Shown here: positions 34,139 to 42,846 of the stretch, one piece after another | Layout of the letters: each line of letters opens with the position of its first letter | Position numbering within the stretch: the first letter of the stretch is position 1 | Assembly (NCBI RefSeq): GCF_001557535.2 | Contig: NZ_CP014307.1 | Location: forward strand, 868,001 to 932,000 | DNA length: 64,000 bases | Source of the DNA: Burkholderia sp. PAMC 26561 | Lineage (GTDB): Bacteria; Pseudomonadota; Gammaproteobacteria; Burkholderiales; Burkholderiaceae | Direction of reading: 5' to 3' | Translations under genes and position numbers: made by a program | The notes under the pieces: model-generated | What the model saw: the letters and a program-made list of their open reading frames with translations, nothing else | Told to the model about the DNA's origin: nothing | The model's database searches: none

Positions 34139-34579
34139 TCAAGCGCTCACCGGCTCCAGTTCCGCAGCCATTTCGCTGATCCGATGAATCGTTCCTTGTG
34201 CGACCGCGACGAGGCGTTCCGTGCCGCCATCGGTGACGTACACGTCGCATTGACACGTTGCCTGCGTCATTCCGGCATAGATCACGCGTGCGCGAGCCAT
34301 CAAGGTGCCCGATACCGCCGGCCGCAGATAGTTGATCTTGTATTCGCCGGTGACCACCTTCGGCCCGAGGCGCAGCGCGCCGGCAAAGGTCAGGGCGTTA
34401 TCGACGAGATAACTCACCACACCGCCGTGCACAAAACCGTGTTGCTGCCTGAGTTCATCACGAATGGTCAGGCATAGCGTGAGACTCGTGGAGTCGACCT
34501 GCATGAGCTTCGTTCCCAGCAAGGCGCTAAACGGCTGCGCGTTCAACGCGCCCCGTGCGATATCGACAATTTCGGCCAT
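34139..34579 (-). CDS. PaaI-type hotdog-fold thioesterase
   Basis: A 146-aa single hotdog domain. The signature QQHGFVHGGVVSYLVDNALTFAG carries the HGG turn and the catalytic Asp/Asn region typical of PaaI/acyl-CoA thioesterases, followed by KINYLRPAVSGTLMARARVI. These enzymes hydrolyse acyl-CoAs that stall pathways. The start at 34579 (MAEIVDI) has AGGA eight bases upstream. It stands alone and shares the 17-bp-stem terminator with the FAH gene. Confidence 0.88.
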   Translation of the reverse strand: MAEIVDIARGALNAQPFSALLGTKLMQVDSTSLTLCLTIRDELRQQHGFVHGGVVSYLVDNALTFAGALRLGPKVVTGEYKINYLRPAVSGTLMARARVIYAGMTQATCQCDVYVTDGGTERLVAVAQGTIHRISEMAAELEPVSA

Positions 34580-34862
34580 TCGGACACTCCTACATTTGGT
34601 TTCGGTCCAGTCAGCTTGAGTCCCACAAATCCGCATCGGGGCGAGGGCCATCGGCGCGGTCCTGCAGAAGACTGTAGGTAGCGCTTCTCCACTGTGCAAG
34701 GACGATCTCGAATTTGCGGACAAATTACCGGTTTAAACGTGATTTATCGGCGATCTGAATGCAGGACGGGATAGTTCACGCAGAAACACGAAACCTGAAA
34801 CGCGAAACGCCTCGCGCGAATGGCGAGGCGTCCGGAGCACGCTCGAAACACTTTTTGAAGCT

Positions 34863-35978
34863 TCAGGGCAACGCGTCGTACGCGGTTGCGAGGTGGTAGG
34901 GCGTAGTCGAAGGCATTTCCGACCGGACGATAACGCCATCCGCCGTCTGGCTTTCGATCCACCCGTTCGGCCGCAGGAACCGTTTCGTAAAGCGTTCGAT
35001 CTGCGCGGGCAGTTGAGCGCGAACGGCATCGCCGGAGTGCGTGGCGAGCGCGCGCAGATATTCGGTCTGTGCCCAGATGCGCTGGGTCGAATCGATCACG
35101 CCGCCATGTCCACTGACCGATGCAGCCACGCCGCCCGTCACCGGATCCACGCCGCATTGCTGCACGAAATCGAACGCGCGGAACAACGCGTGCTCAAGCC
35201 CGGCTGCTCCGAAAGCCGCGTGCCCGCTGCCTTCGACCAGGAACAGCCATTCGAATTGATGACCCGGTTCGAGCCAGTTATTGGCGCTTCCAATCGGCAA
35301 TTCAGCGATACACCCCGTTTCCTGATGCACGAATGCGCTCGAGACAGCGGCCGCAAGCTTTTCCAGCCGATGGTCGAACACGGCGAAGCCAGTGGCGTCG
35401 CGCGCGGCGAGCCACGCTTCGGTCAAATGCATCAACGGGTTTTGCAGCGGCGAGCCGAGTGCGGTGGAGAAGTCCTCGGTCATTGCGGATTGAAACAAGC
35501 CGCCTTCGGCGCTCATCAGGCGCTCGATGATCGCCGATGTTTCTTCGAGCACCGTCAGCGCTTTCTGCGCGGCCGCCGGTGCCGCACGCCGGGCATATTC
35601 CGCGCAGGCAAAAATCACGAATGCGTGCGTATAGAGGTCTTTTTGGCGCTCGTGCGGCGCGCCGCTCGCGTCGACGCTATAGAACCAACCGCCGTTTTTC
35701 CTGTCCTGAAAATAGGTCTGAAGCGAATCGAACAGCGTATCGGCGTGTCCGATGTCCCCCGCGTGCGCGAACACGAAGAGCTGGCGGGCGCATGCCATCG
35801 CGCGGTAGCGACGCGCGGGGACGGGCGTCACGCCATCGGCGGAAACGGCTTCGTAGGCGAGACGCATTGCCGGGTTGTAGCCCGGGCCGCGCCAGATGGG
35901 CAACACGACGCGCTCGTAATGCGCCTTCAGGGCCGCGCCGGTGGAGGATGTTCCCGCAGTGAAATCTGGGTCGTGCAT
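34863..35978 (-). CDS. AGE-family sugar epimerase/isomerase
   Basis: A 371-aa alpha6/alpha6-barrel protein of the N-acylglucosamine 2-epimerase family (also YihS/D-mannose isomerase). Visible family features are ARRYRAMACARQLFVFAHAG, KDLYTHAFVIFACAEYAR, QNPLMHLTEAWLAARDATG, the catalytic-His region NNWLEPGHQFEWLFLVE, and QRIWAQTEYLRAL. It interconverts mannose/fructose/glucose or N-acetylhexosamines; the substrate is not determinable. It is divergent from the MgtC-like gene, with about 150 bases between. Confidence 0.85.
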   Translation of the reverse strand: MHDPDFTAGTSSTGAALKAHYERVVLPIWRGPGYNPAMRLAYEAVSADGVTPVPARRYRAMACARQLFVFAHAGDIGHADTLFDSLQTYFQDRKNGGWFYSVDASGAPHERQKDLYTHAFVIFACAEYARRAAPAAAQKALTVLEETSAIIERLMSAEGGLFQSAMTEDFSTALGSPLQNPLMHLTEAWLAARDATGFAVFDHRLEKLAAAVSSAFVHQETGCIAELPIGSANNWLEPGHQFEWLFLVEGSGHAAFGAAGLEHALFRAFDFVQQCGVDPVTGGVAASVSGHGGVIDSTQRIWAQTEYLRALATHSGDAVRAQLPAQIERFTKRFLRPNGWIESQTADGVIVRSEMPSTTPYHLATAYDALP

Positions 35979-36128
35979 ACGGCTTCAAGAATAAAGGTTG
36001 AGCCCGGCGGCGTTGCCACCGGACGCGGGCACCAAGGATAAATCAAAACGGCCGCCTGCCGGACCATCGTCGGTGCCCCGACGCCTGCAAGGCCACCGCA
36101 AAACGCAATCAAAGGAGAAAACGCACTT

Positions 36129-36812
36129 ATGCTAGGCAATATGGACCTCATCGCGCGGCTCATCCTGGCCGCTGCGCTCGGCAGCGTGATCGGCTTCGAA
36201 CGCGAACGGCTCTCGTGGGCGGCCGGGCTGCGCACGCACATGCTCGTATGCGTCGGATCGACGCTCATCATGATCGTGTCGGCGTTTGGTTTTGCCGATG
36301 TCCTCGGCCGCGATCACATCGTCCTCGATCCATCGCGGATCGCGGCGCAGGTGGTATCGGGGATCGGCTTTCTCGGCGCGGGCTCCATTCTGTTGCGCGG
36401 CGAGATCATCCGCGGCCTCACGACGGCGGCGAGCCTGTGGTCGGTCGCCGCGATCGGACTCGCCGTGGGCGGCGGACTCTACACGGCATCGATCGCTGCC
36501 ACCATCATCATCCTGATCATTCTTGCGGGTATCAAGCCGCTGGAACGGCGGTTCATATCGGTGAAACAGCGCCGTCAGTTGACCTTGCTCGTGGAGCGCG
36601 GCACGTTGAATTTCCACGCGCTGCACGAGGCGCTTGGTGCGGGAAGCGTGCGGGTGAAGCAGTTTGTCGTACAGCAAAGCGATGATTCCGCCGACCTGGA
36701 TGAAGTGCAGATTTCGCTGTCGCGGGTGTCGGCGACGGAATATCAGGCGATTTGCGCAAGGTTGCGCGCGCTGGATACCGTGCGTGAATTCAAGGAAGAA
36801 GGCGCACTGTAG
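36129..36812 (+). CDS. MgtC/SapB-family inner-membrane protein
   Basis: A 227-aa protein with about five N-terminal membrane helices (residues 5-130) carrying the MgtC signature: AAALGSVIGFERERLSWAAGLRTHMLVCVGSTL and QVVSGIGFLGAGSILLRGEIIRGLTTAASLW (split motifs). A soluble C-terminal domain (about 145-225) follows. MgtC proteins modulate the F1Fo ATPase or magnesium homeostasis in intracellular or low-Mg conditions. AAAGGAG lies before the ATG. It is monocistronic as far as seen. Confidence 0.9.
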   Translation: MLGNMDLIARLILAAALGSVIGFERERLSWAAGLRTHMLVCVGSTLIMIVSAFGFADVLGRDHIVLDPSRIAAQVVSGIGFLGAGSILLRGEIIRGLTTAASLWSVAAIGLAVGGGLYTASIAATIIILIILAGIKPLERRFISVKQRRQLTLLVERGTLNFHALHEALGAGSVRVKQFVVQQSDDSADLDEVQISLSRVSATEYQAICARLRALDTVREFKEEGAL

Positions 36813-36956
36813 CGATGTGGTTGCCGAAATTATCGGCACCGACGTGCGACAATGCGCGCTCAAAAAATCCCGCAGACGTTTGGCGCCGGGCCGCTTTATA
36901 AGTGGTGGTGGTCGCTCGCAAGCTTCGCTTTCCGCGTTGTTCTTCATCATCGACTT

Positions 36957-37454
36957 ATGCCCGATTCCGCTGTAGATCCCGCTCGTCCAGATGTTTCTCC
37001 TGCCTCGGCCGATGATCCTGCCAAGATGGCTGCCTGCGCGCCCGCTCCGATTGACGCCGCCGCCGCCAGACTTGCTCGTGCCGCGCGGCCAGTGCAGCGT
37101 GGCGGCGTGATGAGCCGCGCGCCGTACGGAGCGCCGACGCTCGATCTGTTCGCCGAGGATACCGAGCGCGCCACGCTCCAGGCGTTGAACACGGACATCC
37201 GGCAGTGCACGCTGCCGGGCTTCGAATTGCCGGACGTGTTCATGGCGGCGGTGGAGGCTGTCTCGTCGATGGAAGACGCGCAAGAGCACTTGGCATCGAT
37301 ACGCGCGACGCGGCACGAAGCAAGAGAGGACGATACTGCCGGTTGTAGTCAACCCGAAGTCCCCGCCAACGGCGAATTGCCGCTGGCGTCAGCCGATCAC
37401 TCGAACACGGAACCGCACACCGGCTCCCGAAAAAGCTCACCGCGGGTCGACTAG
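36957..37454 (+). CDS. Uncharacterised alanine/proline-rich protein
   Basis: A frame of up to 200 codons from 36852; the ATG at 36957 (MPDSAVDPARPDVSP) is the more plausible start, giving 165 aa. The first half is low-complexity Ala/Pro. The central part contains RAPYGAPTLDLFAEDTERATLQALNTD and TLPGFELPDVFMAAVEAVSS, which looks like genuine folded sequence; the C-terminus is disordered. No family was recognised. The last codons overlap an exact iteron copy (37424-37441). Confidence 0.55.
   Translation: MPDSAVDPARPDVSPASADDPAKMAACAPAPIDAAAARLARAARPVQRGGVMSRAPYGAPTLDLFAEDTERATLQALNTDIRQCTLPGFELPDVFMAAVEAVSSMEDAQEHLASIRATRHEAREDDTAGCSQPEVPANGELPLASADHSNTEPHTGSRKSSPRVD
37424..37441 (-). repeat. 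Dispersed iteron copy (exact 18-mer) at gene 3' end
   Basis: On the minus strand this reads GGTGAGCTTTTTCGGGAG, identical in its variable middle to the array copy at 8349. It lies 13 bases before the end of the gene at 36957 and 28 kb from the array. Confidence 0.78.
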
Positions 37455-37698
37455 GACTCGGGCCGCCACTCTCGCGGCTCACACTTACCTGCGTTGAATC
37501 CATCCGTGTAGGAAACCTAGCCGCAACAATCCGGTAACCCTTACTGTTTTTGCGGTCTTGATACTGCTCTGTCGTTGCTAAAACGCATTGATGTAGAAAA
37601 ACTACGAAGAAAATGTTGCGTTGCGCTAGGAATCCGTCAGTGAAAACCCTATAATCATGCCTAAGGGATAACCCTGAACCAACCAACCGGAGTTTGAC

Positions 37699-37851
37699 AT
37701 GAGCTACCTCTTCGCACTGCTGCAAAAAATCGCATCGCTGTTTGAATCGCCGCATCTTCCGATGGACTCGGACTATTCCTACCAAGCCCGCCAAGCCGAA
37801 GCAGAGCGCGTTCGCAAGGCACGTGGCACCGTTTTCGGTATTCGTCTGTGA
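37699..37851 (+). CDS. Small 50-aa protein, uncharacterised
   Basis: A short gene starting MSYLFALLQKIASLFE and ending RKARGTVFGIRL. It has a GGAG ribosome site seven to eight bases before the ATG and a clear TATAAT at 37650-37655, about 45 bases upstream. The N-terminal amphipathic/hydrophobic helix followed by an acidic then basic tail suggests a membrane-associated peptide. The strong promoter element and well-placed ribosome site make it more than a chance frame, but no family is recognised. Confidence 0.6.
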   Translation: MSYLFALLQKIASLFESPHLPMDSDYSYQARQAEAERVRKARGTVFGIRL

Positions 37852-38455
37852 GCTGTCGCGAAAGCAGCGCGGACCGCGTCGAAATTTGATCATGCTGTTG
37901 TTTTCTGCTTGACATGAAATTTTCGTAGTGCGGTCCGCCTGTTTTCTTAGAATTTGAATGATGTAGTTTTTCTAGCTTGGAAACGTTTTACCGATAGCCT
38001 GGTTGTCTCCGCGGCCATCGTCACAAATTCCCCGCTTCATCGGCGTTGCTTCGTGCGCTTTCCGTTTCGCTTTCCCCACCGTATCGATTTCCCATACTCG
38101 CTTGGACGAGGCCTGATTCACGCCTTCGATTACAACCACATAACGGATCAGGTTACTGAAATCGTTCCGTAATATGTCGTACGAAAAACGTGGTTTCATA
38201 TTTTCGTTGCTTACACGCTGCGCCAAAAAAACCAGTGGCCCGCCGCGATATATACGTCCTGAAAGTCAATTCAATCAATAACTTGAAAACTTTACGACCA
38301 AGCTCGGACTGTTCTTTCCGTTGATACGAACACTTACAAGCCCTCACGTCGTGCAATCTGCGGCGTGGCTAAAGTGGTTTCAACGACGCGGCACTGGCAC
38401 AACACATCCCCACGTTCACCGCGCGTCTTGTGAGAAGCTAAAAAGGAGAATAGTC
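37852..38455. other. 604-base AT-richer intergenic region
   Basis: No convincing gene. A 37972-38226 minus-strand frame of 84 codons has natural-looking composition in its middle (VVVIEGVNQASSKRVWEID) but no ribosome site and no recognised domain. A TTGACA at 37909 lacks a matching -10. The next gene's AAAAAGGAG ribosome site lies at its end. A small RNA is possible but not demonstrable from sequence. Confidence 0.4.
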
Positions 38456-38743
38456 ATGAAAACATCACGCACGATCATCGCTGCCTTGCTTGCCGGCGGC
38501 GCGTTAATGACGGGCACGGCGGCATTTGCTCAGGTCGACAACGGCATGATTCACGGACCGGCCATGCAGCAAACCTACGGCGAGCCCCACATGTTGAAGA
38601 CCGCCGTGGTGATCAACCTCGGCTGGCACGGCGACCGCTATTGGGACGGTCATCGGTATTGGCAGCGCGACGAATGGATGCGCCATCACCCGCACGATCA
38701 GGGTCCGCACCACCCGCCGCATGATGACCACCACCATGACTGA
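38456..38743 (+). CDS. Small secreted His/Asp-rich protein
   Basis: A 95-aa protein with a classical signal peptide (MKTSRTIIAALLAGGALMTG, cleaved after AFA at about residue 25). The mature part ends in a histidine/proline/aspartate tail (HHPHDQGPHHPPHDDHHHD), suggesting periplasmic metal binding, and contains a HGDRYWDGHRYWQRDEW block resembling small YXWD-repeat proteins of Burkholderia. The ATG at 38456 follows AAAAAGGAG. A terminator follows, so it is monocistronic. Confidence 0.8.
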   Translation: MKTSRTIIAALLAGGALMTGTAAFAQVDNGMIHGPAMQQTYGEPHMLKTAVVINLGWHGDRYWDGHRYWQRDEWMRHHPHDQGPHHPPHDDHHHD

Positions 38744-38777
38744 TCTCACGGGCTGAGATCAGACCGAGATGCACGGC

Positions 38778-38811
38778 AAAAGCCGGCTTCCTGAAAAGGC
38801 CGCCGGCTTTT
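38778..38811 (+). terminator. Intrinsic terminator after His-rich gene
   Basis: AAAAGCCGGC (38778-38787) pairs with GCCGGCTTTT (38802-38811) and is followed by more T. Confidence 0.75.
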
Positions 38812-38935
38812 TTTCGCCCTGGATTTGCCGGTCCGATGCACGTCACGGCCGTTTGGCCGAGGCGCGGGTTTCAGGCCGCTACGCTATCCTAGCCGGCAAG
38901 GGTTGAATGATCGGCTTAAAAACAGCGGAGAGAAA

Positions 38936-39877
38936 TTGAATCAGATCACTATCGGCGTGGTGGGCAGTGGCCTCATGGGCGTTGGCATTGCAACACAGGC
39001 GGCGCTGCACGGTTACCCGACCATCGTTCATGACATCGATGCCGCGCGGCTGGCGTCGGTGCAGGCAAAAGCAGAGGCAATCCTTGACGAACTGATCGAC
39101 GCCGGCGTTTTCCATGCGGACGATAAAGCGGTTGTCCTCGGGCGCATTGAAACCACGGACAAGCTCGAACGTGTGGCGACGGCGGGGTTTATCGTGGAAG
39201 CGATTCCCGAATTGCTCGAACTGAAAAACCGGACCTATAGGGCGCTCGAACCGTTACTGCGCGACGACGCCATCTTTGCCAGCAATACCAGCGGTTTTCC
39301 GCCCGATCTTCTCGCGCAAGTGCTGGAAAACAAGGCTCGGTTCGTGATTGCGCATTTCTGGAATCCACCGCATACCATCCCGCTCGTTGAAGTCGTACCG
39401 GGTACAGAAACCGATCCCGAGGTCACACGCCGCACGGCAGATTTGATGACGGCCATCGGCATGGAACCCGTTGTGCTGACAAAGGCTATTCCGGGCTTCG
39501 TTGGCAACCGGCTGCAGTTTGCCGTGTTGCGAGAGGCGCTGGCTATCGTGAGGTCGGGCGCGGCGACCCCGGAAGTTGTCGATGCCGTGATGAAAGCGTC
39601 GCTCGGCCGGCGTTACGGCATGGTCGGACCGCTGGAAAGCGCGGATCTGGGCGGGCTCGACACGCTGCTCGACATTGGCTTGCATTTGATGCCCGAACTT
39701 GCGAAGGATGAAGACGTCCTGCAGCTGATGCGCGAGCGCGTGGAAAACGGTCACGTGGGCGTGCGCAGCGGGCAGGGCTTTTATGATTGGGACGACGCAC
39801 ACCACGCGCGCGTGAAGGCGGGGCGCAAACGGCTGATCCATCACACGGCAAAGCAGACCAGGAAGAATCATGAATGA
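38936..39877 (+). CDS. 3-hydroxyacyl-CoA dehydrogenase family protein (TTG start)
   Basis: A 313-aa NAD-dependent dehydrogenase. The N-terminal Rossmann domain begins TIGVVGSGLMGVGIATQAALHG. SNTSGFPPDLLAQ and HFWNPPHTIPLVEVVPG carry the catalytic Ser/His region, and the C-terminal helical domain shows IPGFVGNRLQFAVLREALAIV. The start is TTG at 38936, fixed by GGAG six bases upstream and by the family N-terminus. It is translationally coupled (eight-base overlap) to a flavin-reductase-like gene. Close relatives include lambda-crystallin/carnitine-dehydrogenase-type enzymes, so the substrate may not be an acyl-CoA. Confidence 0.85.
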   Translation: MNQITIGVVGSGLMGVGIATQAALHGYPTIVHDIDAARLASVQAKAEAILDELIDAGVFHADDKAVVLGRIETTDKLERVATAGFIVEAIPELLELKNRTYRALEPLLRDDAIFASNTSGFPPDLLAQVLENKARFVIAHFWNPPHTIPLVEVVPGTETDPEVTRRTADLMTAIGMEPVVLTKAIPGFVGNRLQFAVLREALAIVRSGAATPEVVDAVMKASLGRRYGMVGPLESADLGGLDTLLDIGLHLMPELAKDEDVLQLMRERVENGHVGVRSGQGFYDWDDAHHARVKAGRKRLIHHTAKQTRKNHE

Positions 39878-40502
39878 CAGCAGCAATACCTCCGGCACAC
39901 ATTTCTACCACCCCGACGAAGGACATCAGCTTCGACACGATCCGTTCAAGGCGATCGTTGCGCCGCGGGTGATCGGGTGGATATCAAGCCGGGATCCGAA
40001 CGGCCGCGTCAACCTCGCGCCGTACAGCTTTTTTGGCGCGTTCGCGACGTTCCCGTACATCATCGGGTTCTCGAGCGAAGGGTACAAGGACAGCATCACG
40101 AACATCGAGGAAACCGGCGAGTTCGTGTGGAACCTATCGAGCAGGCCGCTCGCCGAGCAGATGAACAAGACATCCGCGCCGGTCGCGCATGAGGTCGATG
40201 AATTCGAACTCGCCGGGCTGACCAAGGCGCCGGGCGTGAATGTGAACGTGCCGCACGTGGCGGAGTCTCCGGCGGCGCTCGAATGCAAGCTTCTGCAGAT
40301 CGTCCGGCTGAAAGCGCTGGACGGCACGCCAATGAACAACTGGCTCGCGCTCGGCCAGGTGGTCGGCGTGCATATCCGCCGTGAGTTCCTGAAGGACGGC
40401 ATCTTCGATACCGCCGCCGCGCAGCCAATCATGCGGGCGGGATATCGCGGGGACTACGCCGCAATTGGCGAGATGTTCGAGATGATCCGGCCGACGTCGT
40501 AG
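39870..40502 (+). CDS. Flavin reductase-like, FMN-binding split-barrel protein
   Basis: A 210-aa protein of the flavin reductase domain family, with AIVAPRVIGWISSRDPNGRVNLAPYSFFGAF (FMN-binding, split motif), PYIIGFSSEGYKDSITNIEETGEFVWNL, and WLALGQVVGVHI. It binds FMN and may reduce it or act in a two-component oxygenase. It overlaps the dehydrogenase by eight bases, and its substrate probably relates to that enzyme. Confidence 0.87.
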   Translation: MNDSSNTSGTHFYHPDEGHQLRHDPFKAIVAPRVIGWISSRDPNGRVNLAPYSFFGAFATFPYIIGFSSEGYKDSITNIEETGEFVWNLSSRPLAEQMNKTSAPVAHEVDEFELAGLTKAPGVNVNVPHVAESPAALECKLLQIVRLKALDGTPMNNWLALGQVVGVHIRREFLKDGIFDTAAAQPIMRAGYRGDYAAIGEMFEMIRPTS

Positions 40503-40507
40503 GTTGA

Positions 40508-42484
40508 TCAGACCCGGAACACGCTCACCGCGCGGTTGAGCGCTATCGCATGTTCGAGCAGTTCAGCGGTTGACTGTTCCGCTTCGCCGACCAGCGCCGC
40601 ATTCTGCTGCGTCGCTTCGCCGATCTGCGCGACCGCGAGATTCACCTGCTCGATACCGCTCGATTGCTCGCGCGACGCCACGCTGATTTCACCGATGATC
40701 GCATTCACCCGCGCGACGCGTTCCACGATTCCGGTCATCGTGCCGCGCGCTTCTTCGGCGATCCGGTAACCATCGGCGACCCGGCCGACCGATTCCGCGA
40801 TCAACCCCTCGATTTCCTTCACCGCGGCGGCGCTGCGTTGCGCAAGGCCGCGCACTTCGGACGCCACGACAGCAAATCCCCTGCCGTGTTCGCCAGCACG
40901 CGCCGCTTCGACGGCCGCGTTCAACGCCAGGATGTTCGTCTGGAACGCAATGCCTTCGATCACGGAGGTGATGTCCGAGATCTTGCGCGCTGATGCATCG
41001 ATTGCGCTCATCGTGGTGACGACGCGGCTCACCGCTTCGCCGCCCTCACGTGCCGCTTCGCTTGCCGATGCCACCAGTTGATCCGCCTGCGCCGTATTGG
41101 CGGCGTTTTGCTGCACTGTCGATGTGATCTGTTCCATGCTCGCGGCCGTCTCCTCGAGACTGCTGGCCTGCGTCGCGATGCGCTGCGAGATGTCGCTGCT
41201 GCCGGCCGCGATCCGTCCGGTGCCATCCGACATGTCCGCCGATGCACTGCGCACTTGCGTGACGATACGCGCCAGGCCCGTCGCGATGCCATCGATTTCG
41301 ATCATCAACCGGCCGACGTCGTCTTCGCGCGTGGTGGCGAGGCGCACGCTGAGATCGCCTGCGGCGATCTGTTCGCACGCGTGCGTGACGTGTTCCAGCG
41401 GTTGCGTCACGAGCTTGCGCACGGCAAAAAGCAGCACGGCGACCAACCCGGCGATCACGAGCAACCCCAGCACCAGGAAACGATGGCGCATGGCTCGCAT
41501 ATCCGCGAGAAGTTCATCGCGATACGCAATTCCGCCGATCACCCATTGCCATTCAGGCACTGAGCGAAACACGATCTCCTTCGCGCCGCCATGCACTTGC
41601 GGGTTCGCAAGCTCGGGCGTGGAAGGGGCATCGAAGGAAAGGCGGCCTTCTTTTGCGTCCAGCATCTGCTTGAACGGCGCGATGCGTTCATCGGCTGTCT
41701 GGAGCGACGTGCCGGTCGAGTCGCCTATGCCCGGATGCACCAGAAGCTTGCCGCGATTCGGCCCGCTCGATGCATCGATGACAAAGAAGTAGCCGTTCTC
41801 GCCGACCTTCAGATCGCGAATGTTCTGCTGCAGCGTGGCGATCTCCGCCGTGATGTCCACGCCCACGAACAACGCGCCGATCACGCGGCCCGATGCATCG
41901 GCGACGGGTTTGTACTCGGTGATGTACTGCTTGCCGAACAGCGACGCCATGCCGGTAAATCGCTTGCCGCCCACGATCAGCGCATATGCCGGGCTCTTGC
42001 GGTCGAGCAGCGTCCCGATCGCGCGCTCGCCATCCTGTTTTTTCAGCGAGGTCGTCACGCGCACGAACTCGTCGCCGCTTCGCGCAAACACGGTCGCAAT
42101 CGCGCCGCTGCGTTCGAGGAACTGATCGGGAATCGAGAAATCGAGGTTCATCGGCTTGTCGCCGGCTTTAAATGTCGGCGTCGCCAGTCCGCCGATATCG
42201 ACCTTTTGCGCTTCGTCCAGCGCAAAATCCGTCGGGAGGAAGCTCGAAAACAGCGTCATGGCGCGTTCGACTTCTGCGGTGACGGCTTTGTCGTAGAGAC
42301 GGATCATCGTGCCGATTGCACGGTTATCGTCGTCCATGCGGTCGAGCGCCTGGGCATCGATCTCCTCGCCGGCCGAATGGGTGACCGCAATGGTGAAACC
42401 GGCGACGACCATGGCCGCAAGAACGCACGCAAGAACAGCGAACTTCGCACCGGCACTTGCCCGGCGGAGGTTGAATTTCGACAT
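40508..42484 (-). CDS. Methyl-accepting chemotaxis protein with periplasmic Cache sensor
   Basis: A 658-aa chemoreceptor. TM1 is at about 14-36, a large Cache_3-Cache_2-like periplasmic domain at about 45-330 ([55 protein letters not shown]), TM2 at about 337-358, then HAMP ([27 protein letters not shown] over the domain) and the MCP signalling tip [24 protein letters not shown]. There is no C-terminal CheR-docking pentapeptide. Dicarboxylate or amino-acid-like ligands are common for this fold. It is divergent from the choline/betaine transporter, a possible functional pairing. Confidence 0.92.
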   Translation of the reverse strand: MSKFNLRRASAGAKFAVLACVLAAMVVAGFTIAVTHSAGEEIDAQALDRMDDDNRAIGTMIRLYDKAVTAEVERAMTLFSSFLPTDFALDEAQKVDIGGLATPTFKAGDKPMNLDFSIPDQFLERSGAIATVFARSGDEFVRVTTSLKKQDGERAIGTLLDRKSPAYALIVGGKRFTGMASLFGKQYITEYKPVADASGRVIGALFVGVDITAEIATLQQNIRDLKVGENGYFFVIDASSGPNRGKLLVHPGIGDSTGTSLQTADERIAPFKQMLDAKEGRLSFDAPSTPELANPQVHGGAKEIVFRSVPEWQWVIGGIAYRDELLADMRAMRHRFLVLGLLVIAGLVAVLLFAVRKLVTQPLEHVTHACEQIAAGDLSVRLATTREDDVGRLMIEIDGIATGLARIVTQVRSASADMSDGTGRIAAGSSDISQRIATQASSLEETAASMEQITSTVQQNAANTAQADQLVASASEAAREGGEAVSRVVTTMSAIDASARKISDITSVIEGIAFQTNILALNAAVEAARAGEHGRGFAVVASEVRGLAQRSAAAVKEIEGLIAESVGRVADGYRIAEEARGTMTGIVERVARVNAIIGEISVASREQSSGIEQVNLAVAQIGEATQQNAALVGEAEQSTAELLEHAIALNRAVSVFRV

Positions 42485-42846
42485 AGTGATTTCTGAGATA
42501 CATGTAGGGAATATGAAGCGTTAACGGCAGCGAGGCGGCATTCTTGACCTGAAACGACCGTTCGCAACGCTTCTGGGTCCCAGGAAAAGGCTGAAAGCTG
42601 CCTGAAATTCGAAGAAAAGCGCGGCCACTTGCTCTGGCGCGACATCCGAAAAATCCCACAAAATCGCTCTCGATCGCGCGCAAACCCTGTCCCAACAAGG
42701 CTCCGTCTTTTTTTCTTCGAGAAAATGCAAATCGAGGTGTCGTATTTCCACATGTGGGCGTCGGAAATAGTCGGCAACCCGCACTTTTTTCTGGCAACTA
42801 TGTATGCAGAGCGCGGACGCACGTCCGCCAACCAGGAGAGCGTTCG
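42485..42846. other. Divergent intergenic region, MCP / choline-betaine transporter
   Basis: 362 bases with promoters for both genes. A perfect CCACATGTGG palindrome lies at 42748-42757, about 90 bases before the proV-like ATG, as one possible regulator site. No gene was seen. Confidence 0.45.

Noticed and set aside
37972..38226. 84-codon minus-strand frame in the 38-kb intergenic region
   Set aside because: Composition is partly natural, but there is no ribosome site or known domain and the plus strand is also open; kept only as a note in the intergenic entry.
41591..42496. 301-codon plus-strand frame opposite the chemoreceptor
   Set aside because: Antisense to the Cache/HAMP/MCP protein; low-information Arg/Ala composition.
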